Source: Oenanthe sinensis (Eukaryota > Streptophyta > Magnoliopsida > Apiales > Apiaceae). Taken from it: a stretch of 64,000 nt of DNA. A model generated the notes under the pieces. The model was not told the DNA's origin. It saw nothing but the letters and a program-made list of their open reading frames with translations, and did not search any database. How positions within the stretch are numbered: the first letter of the stretch is position 1; every line of letters begins with the position of its first letter. Shown here piece by piece: positions 1-10,555 of this stretch. The stretch spans positions 11,437,501 through 11,501,500 of the forward strand of contig CM053798.1 of the NCBI GenBank assembly GCA_028671895.1. Direction: 5' to 3'. A program made the translations under genes and the position numbers.

Positions 1-635
1 CTTATCAATTCATAAACATGTGGCCAAGAGATGACTTCATTTGATTATTTCCATGAACTATCGCATACTTTTTATTTGTGAGAATTTATCAATACATATT
101 GAGATGGTTCTGCCTTAGAAGTGAAATCTCTATTTACACCTTCAACATCTCGAGCAACTTCAATATCTCTTTTAAGTTGCTCCACCACCAGGTAATCAGG
201 ATTCTTCATTCTCAATCTTTCATGTGCATCATGAGAATTTACTAGCCACTTCTTGGTATTGTACCTTTGTGTGTAGGGGATTGACAGGTCTGTAACTTCT
301 TCATCAGCAAAAATAGGCTCATCAGAGTTTGTGTTCTCCCCATCAGAGTTTATAGCTTTCTTAGAGTTTACCAAAAGATCAAAGTTTATAACAGATAAAC
401 TCTGAGTACCTTGAGTTGTGGATGTAGATGTTATCTCTATTGGTTGTGCAGATATTGGTTGTACCATAAGAGCATCAGAGATTGCTAGTGGAGATTCATC
501 AGAGTTTGTCTGTCCATCATTAGAGTCTTGGTCAGCAATCATAAAATGGATCATTGGTACTTGTGGGACCTGAGTCACATCTTCAGCTGTTTCACCATTT
601 TGAGGTGAAGGTTCTTGTGGGTTTGACTCTGCCAT
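1..635 (-). pseudogene. RE1 env-like gene, downstream part
   Basis: An open frame of about 187 codons (635 down to 72) continues the env-like gene interrupted by RE2. The Met at 635 is a chance internal codon, because the gene begins upstream at 8627. The frame is acidic and Ser/Asn-rich, with repeated Asn-Ser-Asp/Glu triplets. On the minus strand these are written AACTCTGAT, the same motif that fills the LTR and pol-env spacer of this element. The C-terminal third is more charged (KKWLVNSHDAHERLRMKNPD). No catalytic motif is visible, and the role of plant copia env-like proteins is unproven. Confidence 0.6.
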
Positions 636-640
636 AGATT
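636..640. repeat. Target site duplication of RE2, left copy
   Basis: AGATT directly precedes the RE2 terminus TGTTGGTCCC and matches 6593-6597 exactly. Confidence 0.92.
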
Positions 641-982
641 TGTTGGTCCCTAATATTGTAGAAGGGGGGTTGAATACAATATCTATTAATTATCGCGGAA
701 TATTGGATTTAAAAATATTATTTTAAATTCACACGAAATATTAATTGAAATGAAATACTGTTCAAGTAGAAGATATAATGTTAACTTGAAAAGTATTACA
801 AAATTAATAAGTAGAAAACTGATATATAATTGATAAGATGATCTAGAACAAATTTGACATGAACTGTTCGTGTTTAACAATTATATTTCAAACTCAGCAC
901 AGAAATCTGTGAATATTACAATGCAGACAAATTACTGAATTTGAGCTGTTTTTCTTGACTCTGAAAAATGAAGACAACTCCT

Positions 983-993
983 CATATTTATAG
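983..993 (-). promoter_or_regulatory. Predicted TATA box of the RE2 LTR
   Basis: The minus strand reads CTATAAATATG, an excellent match to plant TATA boxes. Transcription would start roughly 30 bases toward lower coordinates. No start site has been measured. Confidence 0.6.
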
Positions 994-1008
994 AGGTTGA
1001 AAGCTAGC

Positions 1009-1320
1009 ATGACTCATCCCAATATGACCTTTTTCCTAATTGATTTAACACTTGTATGACTCACAAAAAGGCTGGGCATGACTTATAATGGTCGGTATGA
1101 CTCTTCAGAAATTCGGTATGACTCATTTAGAATCCGGTATGACTCATCAGAAATTCGGTATGACTTGTTAAAAGTCATACTGGATTTTTCTTTTAATTAA
1201 ATAAATCAGAATGACTTAATTAATTAAAATTAAATCAGCATGACTTATTATATAAATCCTTCGGTATGACTCAATGGATTGAAGCTCGGTATGACTAATT
1301 AAATCAGCTCGGTATGACTT
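1009..1320 (-). repeat. tatgactc motif array upstream of the RE2 TATA box
   Basis: More than ten irregularly spaced copies of a CGGTATGACTCAT-like motif are present. Five contain TGACTCA, the GCN4/AP-1-like core bound by plant bZIP proteins (1010-1016, 1057-1063, 1119-1125, 1140-1146, 1267-1273). Others are one-base variants. The array begins about 15 bases upstream of the TATA box in the direction of transcription. Regulation by bZIP factors is inference. Confidence 0.75.
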
Positions 1321-2454
1321 GTTATAACCTACCATGTTCTTTTCTTTTTGATTTGTTTAGGACACGTGTCAAGCACCGGTTGGCCACACAAAATCACTGG
1401 TGACCTGCTAACAAATTGAAAGAAACCGGGGCCTATTTTGTCCTTATTAGGACTAGCTCCGTAGAAATGCTTTTCGACCCGCACAGCTTATATTCTTTGA
1501 TTAATAAATAATAAATTTAATTCAGAAATTATAAAAATAAATATCTAATATTATTTAGATATTTATAAATATAATTTACTAAATAAATAAAATATTTATT
1601 AATTAACTAAATCCTTACGCTCTAAGCTGCGGTCTCCTGATCGTCTGGAACCGAACTTCTTTTGACTTGAAAATGATAAATCAATTCCAACCGGGGTTCC
1701 ACTTTTAAGAATATATGACTCTGCATTTCTTCCGTGTCAATACTTTTTCCGTCTTGTCTTAAAGTCTGTACTGTCAGGCCTGTTTAGCTGATTCTGTATC
1801 CCTTTGAGCTTCTATCTTCTTTCTTCTGTCATTCTAAAATAATTCTAAATTAATTGATCCTTTAATTAATTTAAGAAATAAATTAATTCTGAGTGAATTA
1901 ATTTACTAATTAAATTAACTAATTAATTTAATTAATTAATAGAGAATTAAATTAAAGGCTTGACTATTGTTGATGTAGATAAAACTCTTCTGTTCTTCAA
2001 CAATAACCTTTCTAACCACTTGAACTTTTTATGACGAATCTTCACTGATATTGTTAACACCCTGTGCACTGGTCTGGTTCACGGATAACTAACTACAATG
2101 TTGATTCTCATTTTTGCTGTAGTGGTCTTTGTGTCTTGTCTTGTCCTCTAGCTTTGTCTTCATTATTTCTTATCTTGGAATCTCTTTGTAGTAGGCACTT
2201 GAAATCTTCTGTATCTTCTGAACTCTTCTGAAATACTACTCCTTTATTTTTCGCCGACGCTTGAACATATTAATGAACTTCTTCCGGTGTAGAGTAGCAG
2301 TTTCATTAGAACACTTCTGATATTAGGATTCTTTGTGTCTAGTTGACATTCTTTGACTTGATTCCTTCCTCATTATTTATTACTTACTTCATTTTCTTAC
2401 TTGAGTTGAGTTGCCATCTACTTATTACAAATAGGTCTTATCATATGCCTTTCA

Positions 2455-2468
2455 ATCTCCCCCTATTT
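2455..2468 (-). other. RE2 polypurine tract
   Basis: The plus strand reads atctccccctattt, so the element strand reads AAATAGGGGGAGAT directly beside the LTR. This is the plus-strand primer site for reverse transcription. Confidence 0.85.
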
Positions 2469-3547
2469 GTTGTTAAGCATTTAACATACAAATCCCTAGA
2501 GGATAACTCAACTAACAACTAAGAAAATAATATGACATTTAAGAACTGTAAATAATAAATTGTTCTCTGGATTATATAATACATTTCCAGATTTCCTGAG
2601 TTAACTGAAATGAAAGATGTTTGTTCCTCTAGCACTGTACATATTATACATGTAGTATTATCTTCATTTCTCAGACTCATCACTACTCCCCCTTAGGATG
2701 ACAGAGATGATGTCTGTTCTCTTCTTACCACTTTTTCTTTAAATTTCCAACTTCTATTTTTACTTCTCACCCAAGGTAGATTCATTTTCCCTTTTCGTAA
2801 ATTAAACAACTTTTCTTGTTCAACAATTGAGTAATCCTCTTCTGGCAAAAGTCTTTGTTTACTTCTCCCCTTTTGATCTACTCCCCCTTAGTTGAACACT
2901 TTAACATTTTGGAGTAATCCTCTTAATAATTCTCCCCCTTAGTTGAGTAATCCTCTTAATAATTCTCCCCCAATTGTTGGTCCTTTTCTGAAGAAATTTC
3001 CACTTTGGTTAAGTAACATTTGAAATCTGTAACAGGGAATTGGGAAAGGGATTCGGTAATTGTGCTAGTGTGTGATTTTACTTTGTGTTCCTCACAAGTG
3101 TTTCGCTCATATACTCTCTAAGTGTTTCACTCATAGAATGTATATTTTCACTTTTCCTTACTTGTGTTTCACTCTTTTCTCACATCACTATATCTCTCTC
3201 AGTATGGATGACTCAGTCTTTTGTACCTGCAAGAAAGATCACCATAGCCCCTTCAAGAGAGGTCACTGGTGGTGCAATGGGGTTTCGTAAATCCTCGTCC
3301 TCAATTGAATCTATTAAAATATTTGATTTTTATAAACTGAATTGCTTCAGGAATAGATTCAGTGAGTTGCTGATCATCTAAGATGATCTATTCCGTTAGG
3401 AATCCAGATATGTTCCATCTCGGGAGGGAGACAAGGATCAATAATGTAGCAAATGATCCAAGTTTCCTCCTGATGCCTGTGAAGGCATGTTGATTTCCTT
3501 CCTTTATATGGAAGTTTAGAATAATTGCTTCCATCAATTCATCCTTA
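2469..3547 (-). other. RE2 3' non-coding region with extra polypurine-like tracts
   Basis: No convincing gene is present. A block near 2490-2515 (aaatccctagaggataactcaact) recurs beside the polypurine tract of RE5, RE3 and RE7. Further tctccccct-like tracts lie at about 2687, 2881, 2931 and 2962. Bases 3095-3185 repeat a gtgtttcactc motif that RE7 also carries (48225-48310, opposite strand). Short open frames here lack family resemblance. Confidence 0.6.
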
Positions 3548-3830
3548 CTATGACATTTCAACTGCTCCTTCTTGGTCCCTTTTTGGTCCCAAGTAAGTCC
3601 TTACATTGTTGGTCCCTTGGTGTTGGTCCCTAAAACATAAGACAAAATATGTGGTTTCTTGACAAATATCAGATGAAATTGACTCTTTACAAGTGGCCTT
3701 GGCTGACAGGCCGAATTCAATAGACTCACTCTGTTGAGAGAATGAACCTAGTAATAGTTTTCCCTTTTCCAAGTCTGTATCTTTTTGAGAAAACACAGAT
3801 GAGCTAACAGTTGTCTCAACTTTTATATAT
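3548..3830 (-). pseudogene. RE2 env-like gene scrap
   Basis: A short minus-strand frame of about 82 codons contains LLLGSFSQQSESIEF followed by CKES. The env-like gene of RE6 has LLLGALSQQSASI and CKES at the matching place, and the RE7 ghost has SFSQQDESIEI with CNES. It is therefore a remnant of the same env-like protein family, with nearly all of the gene deleted on both sides. Met 3796 is only the first ATG in the surviving piece. Confidence 0.6.
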
Positions 3831-4414
3831 ATGAATCACCTTTCTAGAGACAGAGCTGTTGGATCACTCACAATACCAACCTTATCAAATGCAATCAAGG
3901 CATTGGCTCCCTCATTCTTAACAATTAGGTATTCTGTTTAATGGTTTAGAGAGACGGATGTGATTGTGTTTGTGTGTTTGGTTCTAAGATCTTGGATAGA
4001 GATTGATGTCAATGTTTGGGATCTAACTATTAGAAACAATTGGATGATCAAGCTCATAGATCTTTCCTACTTCTCAAAAGAGACGTGAAATAATCAGCGC
4101 ATATTTATATATAAACAAAAATGTAAAAACATAAATAAAAAATAAGGATGCCAATGTTGAAAAATAACGAAAACTATACATACTTATATATATAAATAAT
4201 ATATGCCAATTATTGGAAAACAACAATAATATAAAATTTTTACAGTAGAGATGCCAAATAAATAAAACTGTATAAAAATAAGGAAAATCTTTTTGAGTTT
4301 TCTTTTTCATTTTATTTGTTTGTTTTTGATAATAATTTTTTTTAAGGAATATATACAGTATATATACAAGGTTTGCTTAAAATTAAATATGCAATTTAAA
4401 ACATCATGCAATAA
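3831..4414. other. RE2 env-pol spacer
   Basis: AT-rich sequence with no recognisable gene or motif array. It joins the env-like scrap to the end of RNase H. Confidence 0.6.
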
Positions 4415-5863
4415 TCAATTCATGTTTAACATCCCTAACTCACTAACCAACTTTGAGAAAGTGGATTCATCAAGTGGTTTCGTGAAGATGTTAGTAATTT
4501 GATCTTCTGTGGGTACAAAATGTAACACCACAGTTCCGTTCATGACATGCTCTCGGATAAAATGATACCTTATGTCTATGTGCTTGGTTCTTGAATGTTG
4601 TACAGGATTGTTGGAAATTGTTATGGCACTTGTGTTATCGCAAAGTATTGAAATTTTAGTTAACGCAAGTCCATAATCATTCAGTTGATTCCTTATCCAC
4701 AAGATCTGTGCACAACAACTACCTGCTGCAATGTATTCTGTTTCGGCTGTCGAGGTAGATACTGAGTGTTGTTTCTTGCTGTACCAGGAGATCAACCGTT
4801 GTCCTAGAAACTGACAGCTTCCAGAAGTACTTTTCCTGTCCATCCCGCATCCTGCATAATCTGAATCTGTATAGCCTATTAGTTCAAAACTTGTACCTTT
4901 AGGGTACCAAATTCCAAGATTCGGTGTACCCTTCAGATATCTAAAAATTCTTTTAACAGCTATAAGATGAGATTCTCTAGGATCAGTTTGAAACCTTGCA
5001 CATAAGCATGTTGCAAACATTATATCGGGTCTACTAGCAGTTAGATATAATAATGAGCCTATCATACCTCTGTAGCTTGTGATGTCAACTTTCTTACCAA
5101 TTTCATCTTTGTCAAGCTTTGTGGCTGTTGGCATAGGGGTTTTTGCCGGTGAAGAATCTTCTAGACTGTATTTTCTCAGAAGATCCCTTACGTATTTTGA
5201 TTGGCTAATAAAAATCACTTCTTCCTTTTGCTTTACCTGTAATCCTAGGAAGAATGACAGCTCACCCATCATGCTCATTTCATACCTGCTCTGCATTAAC
5301 TTAGCAAATCTTTTGCACAAGTTTTCATTAGTAGAACCAAATATAATATCGTCTACATAAACTTGAACAAATATCATATCTTTATCATGGATTTTATAAA
5401 AGAGAGTTTTATCTATGACACCTCTAGTAAAACCGTTTTCAAGTAAAAATTGAGAGAGTGTGTCATACCATGTCCTCGGTGCTTGCTTGAGTCCATAGAG
5501 AGCTTTGAATAGAAAATACACAAAATCAGCAAACTCTGGATTTTCAAAGCCAGGAGGCTGTTCCACATATACTTCATCTTCTAACTTTCCATTCAGAAAA
5601 GCACTCTTCACTTCCATTTGATAGACTTTAAAATTGGAATGTGCTGCGAATGCCAGAAATATTCTGATGGCTTCAAGTCTTGCAACTGGTGCGTAGGTCT
5701 CATCATAATCAATTCCCTCTTCCTGGGAGTAACCCTTTACAACCAGTCTGACCTTGTTCCTTGTAACAATGCCACCACTTTTAAGAACCGAACTTCTTTT
5801 GACTTGGAAATGATAAATCAATTTCAACCGGGGTTCCACTTTTAAGAATATATGACTCTGCAT
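4415..5863 (-). CDS. RE2 reverse transcriptase-RNase H, uninterrupted, fused to LTR sequence
   Basis: The frame has 482 codons with no stop. Residues 1 to about 26 come from LTR sequence read through the deletion junction near 5785. From about residue 31 it is a copia reverse transcriptase, entering at GIVTRNKVRL. It continues through YSQEEGIDYDETYAPVARLE, LYGLKQAPRTWYD and the catalytic YVDD (residues 169-172). RNase H follows, with GYTDSDYAG, STAETEYIAAGSCCAQILW, CDNTSAI and the usual end IFTKPLDE...LGMLN. The first one or two fingers segments of the enzyme are missing, so activity is uncertain. The Met start lies in the LTR and may be chance. Upstream pol (gag, protease, integrase) is gone, and the truncated 5' LTR sits directly ahead of the frame. 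Confidence 0.88.
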   Translation of the reverse strand: MQSHIFLKVEPRLKLIYHFQVKRSSVLKSGGIVTRNKVRLVVKGYSQEEGIDYDETYAPVARLEAIRIFLAFAAHSNFKVYQMEVKSAFLNGKLEDEVYVEQPPGFENPEFADFVYFLFKALYGLKQAPRTWYDTLSQFLLENGFTRGVIDKTLFYKIHDKDMIFVQVYVDDIIFGSTNENLCKRFAKLMQSRYEMSMMGELSFFLGLQVKQKEEVIFISQSKYVRDLLRKYSLEDSSPAKTPMPTATKLDKDEIGKKVDITSYRGMIGSLLYLTASRPDIMFATCLCARFQTDPRESHLIAVKRIFRYLKGTPNLGIWYPKGTSFELIGYTDSDYAGCGMDRKSTSGSCQFLGQRLISWYSKKQHSVSTSTAETEYIAAGSCCAQILWIRNQLNDYGLALTKISILCDNTSAITISNNPVQHSRTKHIDIRYHFIREHVMNGTVVLHFVPTEDQITNIFTKPLDESTFSKLVSELGMLNMN

Positions 5864-6592
5864 TTCTTCCGTGTCAATACTTTTTCCGTCTTGTCTTAAA
5901 GTCTGTACCGTCAGGCCTGTTTAGCTGATTCTGTATCCCTTTGAGCTTCCATCTTCTTTCTTCTGTCATTCTAAAATAATTCTAAATTAATTGATCCTTT
6001 AATTAATTTAAGAAATAAATTAATTCTGAGTGAATTAATTCACTAATTAAATTAACTAATTTATTTAATTAATTAATATAGAATTAAATTAAAGGCTTGC
6101 CTATTGTTGAGGTAGATAAAACTCTTCTGTTCTTCAACAATAACCTTTCTAACCACTTGAACTTTTTGATGATGAATCTTCACTGACATTGTTAACACCC
6201 TGTGCACTGGTCTGGTTCACAGATGACTAACTACAATGTTGATTCTCATTTTTGCTGTAGTGGTCTTTGTGTCTTGTCTTGTCCTCTAGCTTTGTCTTCA
6301 TTATTTCTTATCTTGGAATCTCTTTGTAGTAGGCACTTGAAATCTTCTGTATCTTCTGAACTCTTCTGAAATACTACTTCTTTATTTTTCGCCGACGCTT
6401 GAACATATTAATGAACTTCTTCCGGTGTAGAGTAGCAGTTTCATTAGAACACTTCTGATATTAGGATTCTTTGTGTCTAGTTGACATTCTTTGACTTGAT
6501 TCCTTCCTCATTATTTATTACTTACTTCATTTTCTTACTTGAGTTGAGTTGCCATCTACTTATTACAAATAGGTCTTATCATATGCCTTTCA
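5785..6592 (-). repeat. RE2 5' LTR, truncated (808 bp kept)
   Basis: This is a near copy of 1648-2454 and ends ...ATATGCCTTTCA before the AGATT duplication. It keeps only the first 0.8 kb of the LTR in transcription order. The motif array and TATA box (equivalent to 983-1320) are lost, so normal 5' LTR promoter activity is unlikely. Confidence 0.9.
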
Positions 6593-6597
6593 AGATT
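6593..6597. repeat. Target site duplication of RE2, right copy
   Basis: AGATT, identical to 636-640. RE1 env-like sequence resumes immediately afterward. Confidence 0.92.
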
Positions 6598-8627
6598 GGC
6601 CTTCAGCATCAGCAACAACAAGGTCTTCTAGAATAGGTTCAGTGCCTGCATCCAAACTTTGATTGGATGGTTCTTGTGTGGCTGGGGCCTTAACAACTTC
6701 TTCAACCCTTTGAGCTGAAGGTTCTTGTGGGTTGTACCCCTGATCCAAGTTGGCTTCAATTGCTGGAATAGTGGCTGCTGTTGAACTTTGATCAACAGGT
6801 TATTGTGTGCCTGGCCATGTAGAGATTGCTATCTCACTTTGAGAGATAGGTTATTTTGTATCCTGCCTAAAAGTGACAGACTTCCTCTTCTTTCTTGAAA
6901 ATTGTTTTGAACTTGGAGAGGCAGATGATGTAGACTTTTTAGCTTCCATCTCTTTCCTTACTTGTTCTTCCAACTCCCTAACTCTTTCATAATAAATCTC
7001 ATTGATAATTTGTTTAGGTGAGTTTGTAGGAGAATCAGAGAATCTATAGGAACAGCTTCCTCTAGAGTGACATATGGCCCATCTTTCAAATAATTGTGTT
7101 GTCGTTCCTGTTCTGCCTTGAGCCAAAGATCATTTAGATTCCCTAATTTTTTCCTGCAGACTGTCTTGTCAGCAGTAGCCCCCCGTCTAATAAGTTCACG
7201 GCTATAATGGGCAACATTTATCCACCAATCAACTTTTGACTTGACATACCGAATAATCATGTTCTCAATTGGAACTGGTAATCCAGGTTCCTTCCAAGGA
7301 ATATTTGCCTTCTAGCAACGTCATGCTTCAACAGAATTTGTCAAGACATCAGTGTTTGGCTCAGAGTTTAGGATGTCTTCAGAGTTTAAATCTTGAGATT
7401 TTTGTTGATCGGAGTTTATTGCTGCATCAGAGTTTAGTCTTTCAGTGTTTTCATGCTTGACTAATCTTCTCTTCTTCTTCTTCACCTCATGCATTGGATT
7501 CACTGTGAATGGCTTCATAAAAGGTGCAGGGGGTATCTCAGAAGCCTATTCAACAATTTTTCTCTTAGCAAAAACCAACCCTTCATCATAATCTGAATCC
7601 TCATCAATCAATTTTCACTTTTTAGGAGAAGATTCTTTCACTGCATTCCCCTTCCTTTTGCTTGTGCCCTGTTGAGAGGTGTGTTTTACAACTACAGTCT
7701 TTTGGGAGACTGTAGAGGTTGGCAAAAGTGTTTGGGTTTTAGTGTTTGGAAGGTGGCCTGGGTTTGAATCAGAGGGGGCTAAACTCTGATCCATATCCAT
7801 GGAGAGAAAGTCCCTTCCATATATAGTAGGCATTCTCTGATTTAAGAGAAGCCTGACCCATGTGGGATAATAGAGAGGAGAGAGATTACCTTTCTTAGCA
7901 TCCTTCCTAGCTAGGTCAGCAAAAATTCTCTTATTCATACAAAAACTAGCTAAACTCTGATCAATCTCAAAATTTACATCAGGTAACAAATGGTTAAAAA
8001 TTAACTGAAGAAATCTAGCAAAATATATAGTATGAGTATCATCCTTTATTTTGTTAGCCATCTGCCTAATAATTAAACAAATAAAATTAAAATTGAGATT
8101 ATGGGTCAGAGAATACCCAATCTGTTATGCTAGCTGTGGGATTGCATCAAAATTCGTGCACTTACCTGTGAAGGCCTTTGTAATACAATCGAAGAAGAAA
8201 CTTCATTATCTTCGAAGATTAGGTCTTGTTAGGCTCCCCAACTTTGATAGGCTTCCTTCATACCCTATAAACCTGAAAAATTCTTTGATCTATTCATCTT
8301 CCACCATATCATCATACGCAACTACTTCTAAAAGATGAAGGGTTTGTTAAACTACAGCCGGTGTTATCAAGTGCTTGTCATTGCAGTTGAACGTGATGAT
8401 TGGTTCTTCATCATCACCTGCTTTGTTAAACTTTGCAAATGACCAAATTCTTATCAAGGATTGAGCAGGAAATTTAAAGGTTCTTGCAAAGCATAGCCAA
8501 TATAACTCTGCCTTAAGAAATCTTGAATGACATGATGATCCTCAAGTGCATCAGATTTATTTAACAAAGCAATATAGTTAGTGGCAGCAAAAGTGTAGTT
8601 TTGGAAGGTTTGTCCTTCGGATGCCAT
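6598..8627 (-). pseudogene. RE1 env-like gene, upstream part
   Basis: The likely start is the ATG at 8627 (MASEGQTFQNYTFAATN). The frame is broken by several stops and shifts, but successive pieces align in order with the RE6 env-like protein. These are a first segment ending near 8454, a FFRFIGYEGSLSKLG-type segment near 8270, then MANKIKDDTHTIYFARFLQL (8061 down), matching the FFPRFIQLILNN region of RE6. A basic KKKKRR stretch and five Asn-Ser-Asp/Glu repeats follow at 7321-7518, then a charged region (6851-7260). It belongs to the env-like proteins found in SIRE-type elements. No signal peptide or clear membrane segment supports a true envelope. Confidence 0.65.
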
Positions 8628-8789
8628 TGAAATAATAAGGATTTGCAGGTTTGAACAGTTAGGGTTTATGTGAAACGAGAGAGCAAAAGAAGAATAATAG
8701 ATACAAATGAATAATCTCAAAATGAAAATGAGAAATAAACTGTGCCTCTTCGTTTGCATATAACCTTTAGGGGACATGTGGCAAAAACT

Positions 8790-9195
8790 GATTTAAAGAG
8801 CAATTATTAGTACAAGTATCAAAATACAGCAAGTGTTTGTATATCTGTGTAAGTATATGAACCATCATTCGTGAGATACACGCGCCTTATTTCAAGTTCA
8901 ATCAGAGAATGATAATTATGATGTCATAAATATGAAATATGATGTCTTAAATGTAATATTAGAGTTTACCACTTAAATAGAGTTTATCAAGCAAAAAATC
9001 AGAGTTTATATGAGTCAGAGTTTAGAATGATCTGTCAGAGTTTACCATATACTCTGATAGAATTTACCATAAACACTGATAACTTGTGATCAGAGATTAG
9101 ATGCTGCAATGATCAGAGTTTACTCCATTTTTAATCAGAATTTACCACATACTCTGACATATACTCTGATTATCTGAAACTTTCTAAGTCAAGTT
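8790..9195 (-). repeat. RE1 pol-env spacer with the AAACTCTGAT motif array
   Basis: There is no gene. From 8960 to 9185 at least eight copies of an atcagagttta/taaactctgat motif occur in both orientations. The same motif fills the upstream part of the RE1 LTR and recurs in the env-like coding sequence. Confidence 0.75.
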
Positions 9196-10197
9196 GAGCC
9201 ACTTGTTACCGTCCCTAATTCAGAAACCAGTCTGTTAAATGTTGCTTCAGGCAAAGGCTTGGTGAATATATCTGTTATTTGTTAATCTATGGGAATAAAA
9301 TGTAATTCAATTATGCCTTCCATAACATGTTCCCTTATGAAATGATATATGATACTGATGTGCTTTGTCAGAGAATGTTGAACTGGATTTCCTGTCATTG
9401 CAATAGCACTTTAATTATCACAATAAATAGGAATTTTAGAAAAATTCAAACCATAATCCAACAGTTGATTTTTCATCCATAAGATCTGTGCACAACAGCT
9501 TCCTACAACTATATATTCAACATCTGATGTTGATGTTGAGATTGATTTCTGCTTCTTGCTAATCATGACACAAGTCTTCCACCTAAAAATTGACAATTGC
9601 CACTTGTGGTTTTTCTGTCAATTTTGCATCCTGCAAAGTCAGCATCTGAATAGCCAATTAATTTAAAATCAGACTCTCTAGGATACAATAAGCCAAGATT
9701 AATAGTGCCTTTAAGATATTTGAAAATCCTCTTCACAGCTATCAAATGAGGTGCCCTTGGATCTTCTTGAAATCTAGCACAAAGATATGTGGCAACCATG
9801 ATGTCTGGTCTACTTGCAGTCAAATAAAGTAGAGAACCAATCATTCCTATGTATGTTGTAATATCAACAACAGGCTCTCCAGTGTCTTGATCAAGCTTTG
9901 TTGCAGTAGCCATAAGAGTAGTAGCAGATGTAGAGTCTTGCATTTGAAACTTTGTGAGCAGATTATTTATATATTTAGACTGATTAATGAAAATACATTC
10001 CTCAGTCTGTTTTACTTGTAAGCCTAGAAAATAACTCAATTCTCCCATCACACTCATTTGATACCTCGACTGCATTAATTTTGAAAATCTTTCACAGAGC
10101 TTCTCATTAGTGGAATCAAATATAATATCATCAACATATATTTGCACCAATAAAACAAGGTTTTATCAATTATATCTCTAGTAAAACAAGCTTCTCT
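9196..10197 (-). pseudogene. RE1 reverse transcriptase (C-terminal part) and RNase H
   Basis: The reading frame enters in the palm at CFTRDIIDKTLFY and carries IYVDDIIFDS with the YVDD box. It continues through SYFLGLQVKQ, LYLTASRPDIM and GYSDADFAGCKIDRKTTSG. A frameshift near 9570-9595 separates this from RNase H (STSTSDVEYIVVGSCCAQILW, IYCDN), which has a stop at 9411-9413 inside the CDNTSAI motif. The end near 9200 resembles the RE2 terminus. The N-terminal half of reverse transcriptase and all of integrase, protease and gag are absent. Confidence 0.8.
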
Positions 10198-10417
10198 TGT
10201 TTGCCCAGATAAGTAAGCTTTTATAGAAGGGGGGTTGAATGTAATAGTACCAGTAAATCGATTAAGAACACAAGTATGTAAAAGATGAATATTGTCATGT
10301 ATTAAAGATAATGAATAGGTTACAAAACAATCTCAAGAAGTTCTTTGTTCTCAAGAGCTGCTAGGTTATGAATAATATGATTTGAAAAGATTGCTTTGAT
10401 GTTAACCAATGCCTGTG

Positions 10418-10425
10418 TTTATATA
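10418..10425 (-). promoter_or_regulatory. Predicted TATA box of the RE1 LTR
   Basis: The minus strand reads CTATATAAACAC, a strong plant TATA match, lying about 130 bases downstream of the motif array. Confidence 0.6.
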
Positions 10426-10555
10426 GACACAGTTACAACTCAATTACAAATCAGATTAGAAATATAACAGCTTTACATAAGGAAATATATTTGCATTAGA
10501 ATTCCTTCTTACTATCCTATTCAGAATCTGATTTGAATTGCTTCCTGAGAAACTC

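Larger units (their letters stand above)
641..2454 (-). repeat. RE2 3' LTR, 1814 bp
   Basis: The LTR runs from TGTTGGTCCC to ...CCTTTCA and is followed by a polypurine tract. Bases 1648-2454 match the truncated 5' copy at 5785-6592. It carries a CTATAAATA-type TATA box (983-993) with a tatgactc array upstream of it. The stretch at 1500-1950 is very AT-rich with no gene. Confidence 0.9.
641..6592 (-). mobile_element. RE2: internally deleted SIRE-type copia element
   Basis: RE2 is bounded by perfect AGATT duplications. In plus-strand order it has a full 3' LTR (641-2454), polypurine tract, 3' non-coding DNA, an env-like scrap, a spacer, RNase H plus reverse transcriptase (4415 to about 5785), then 808 bases of the 5' LTR (5785-6592). 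Gag, protease, integrase, the primer-binding site and the rest of the 5' LTR are missing, lost in one deletion that joins reverse transcriptase to the LTR. The two LTR copies differ at only scattered sites over the shared 0.8 kb. The duplication shows that RE2 inserted normally. Confidence 0.9.

Noticed and set aside
3072..3381. Plus-strand frames of 72 and 98 codons in RE2
   Set aside because: They overlap each other, run against the element and cover a gtgtttcactc repeat, so they are probably chance.
4074..4502. Short Phe/Ile-rich frames in the RE2 spacer and at the end of RNase H
   Set aside because: Low-complexity AT-rich readings with no relatives; the plus-strand one overlaps the true RNase H end.
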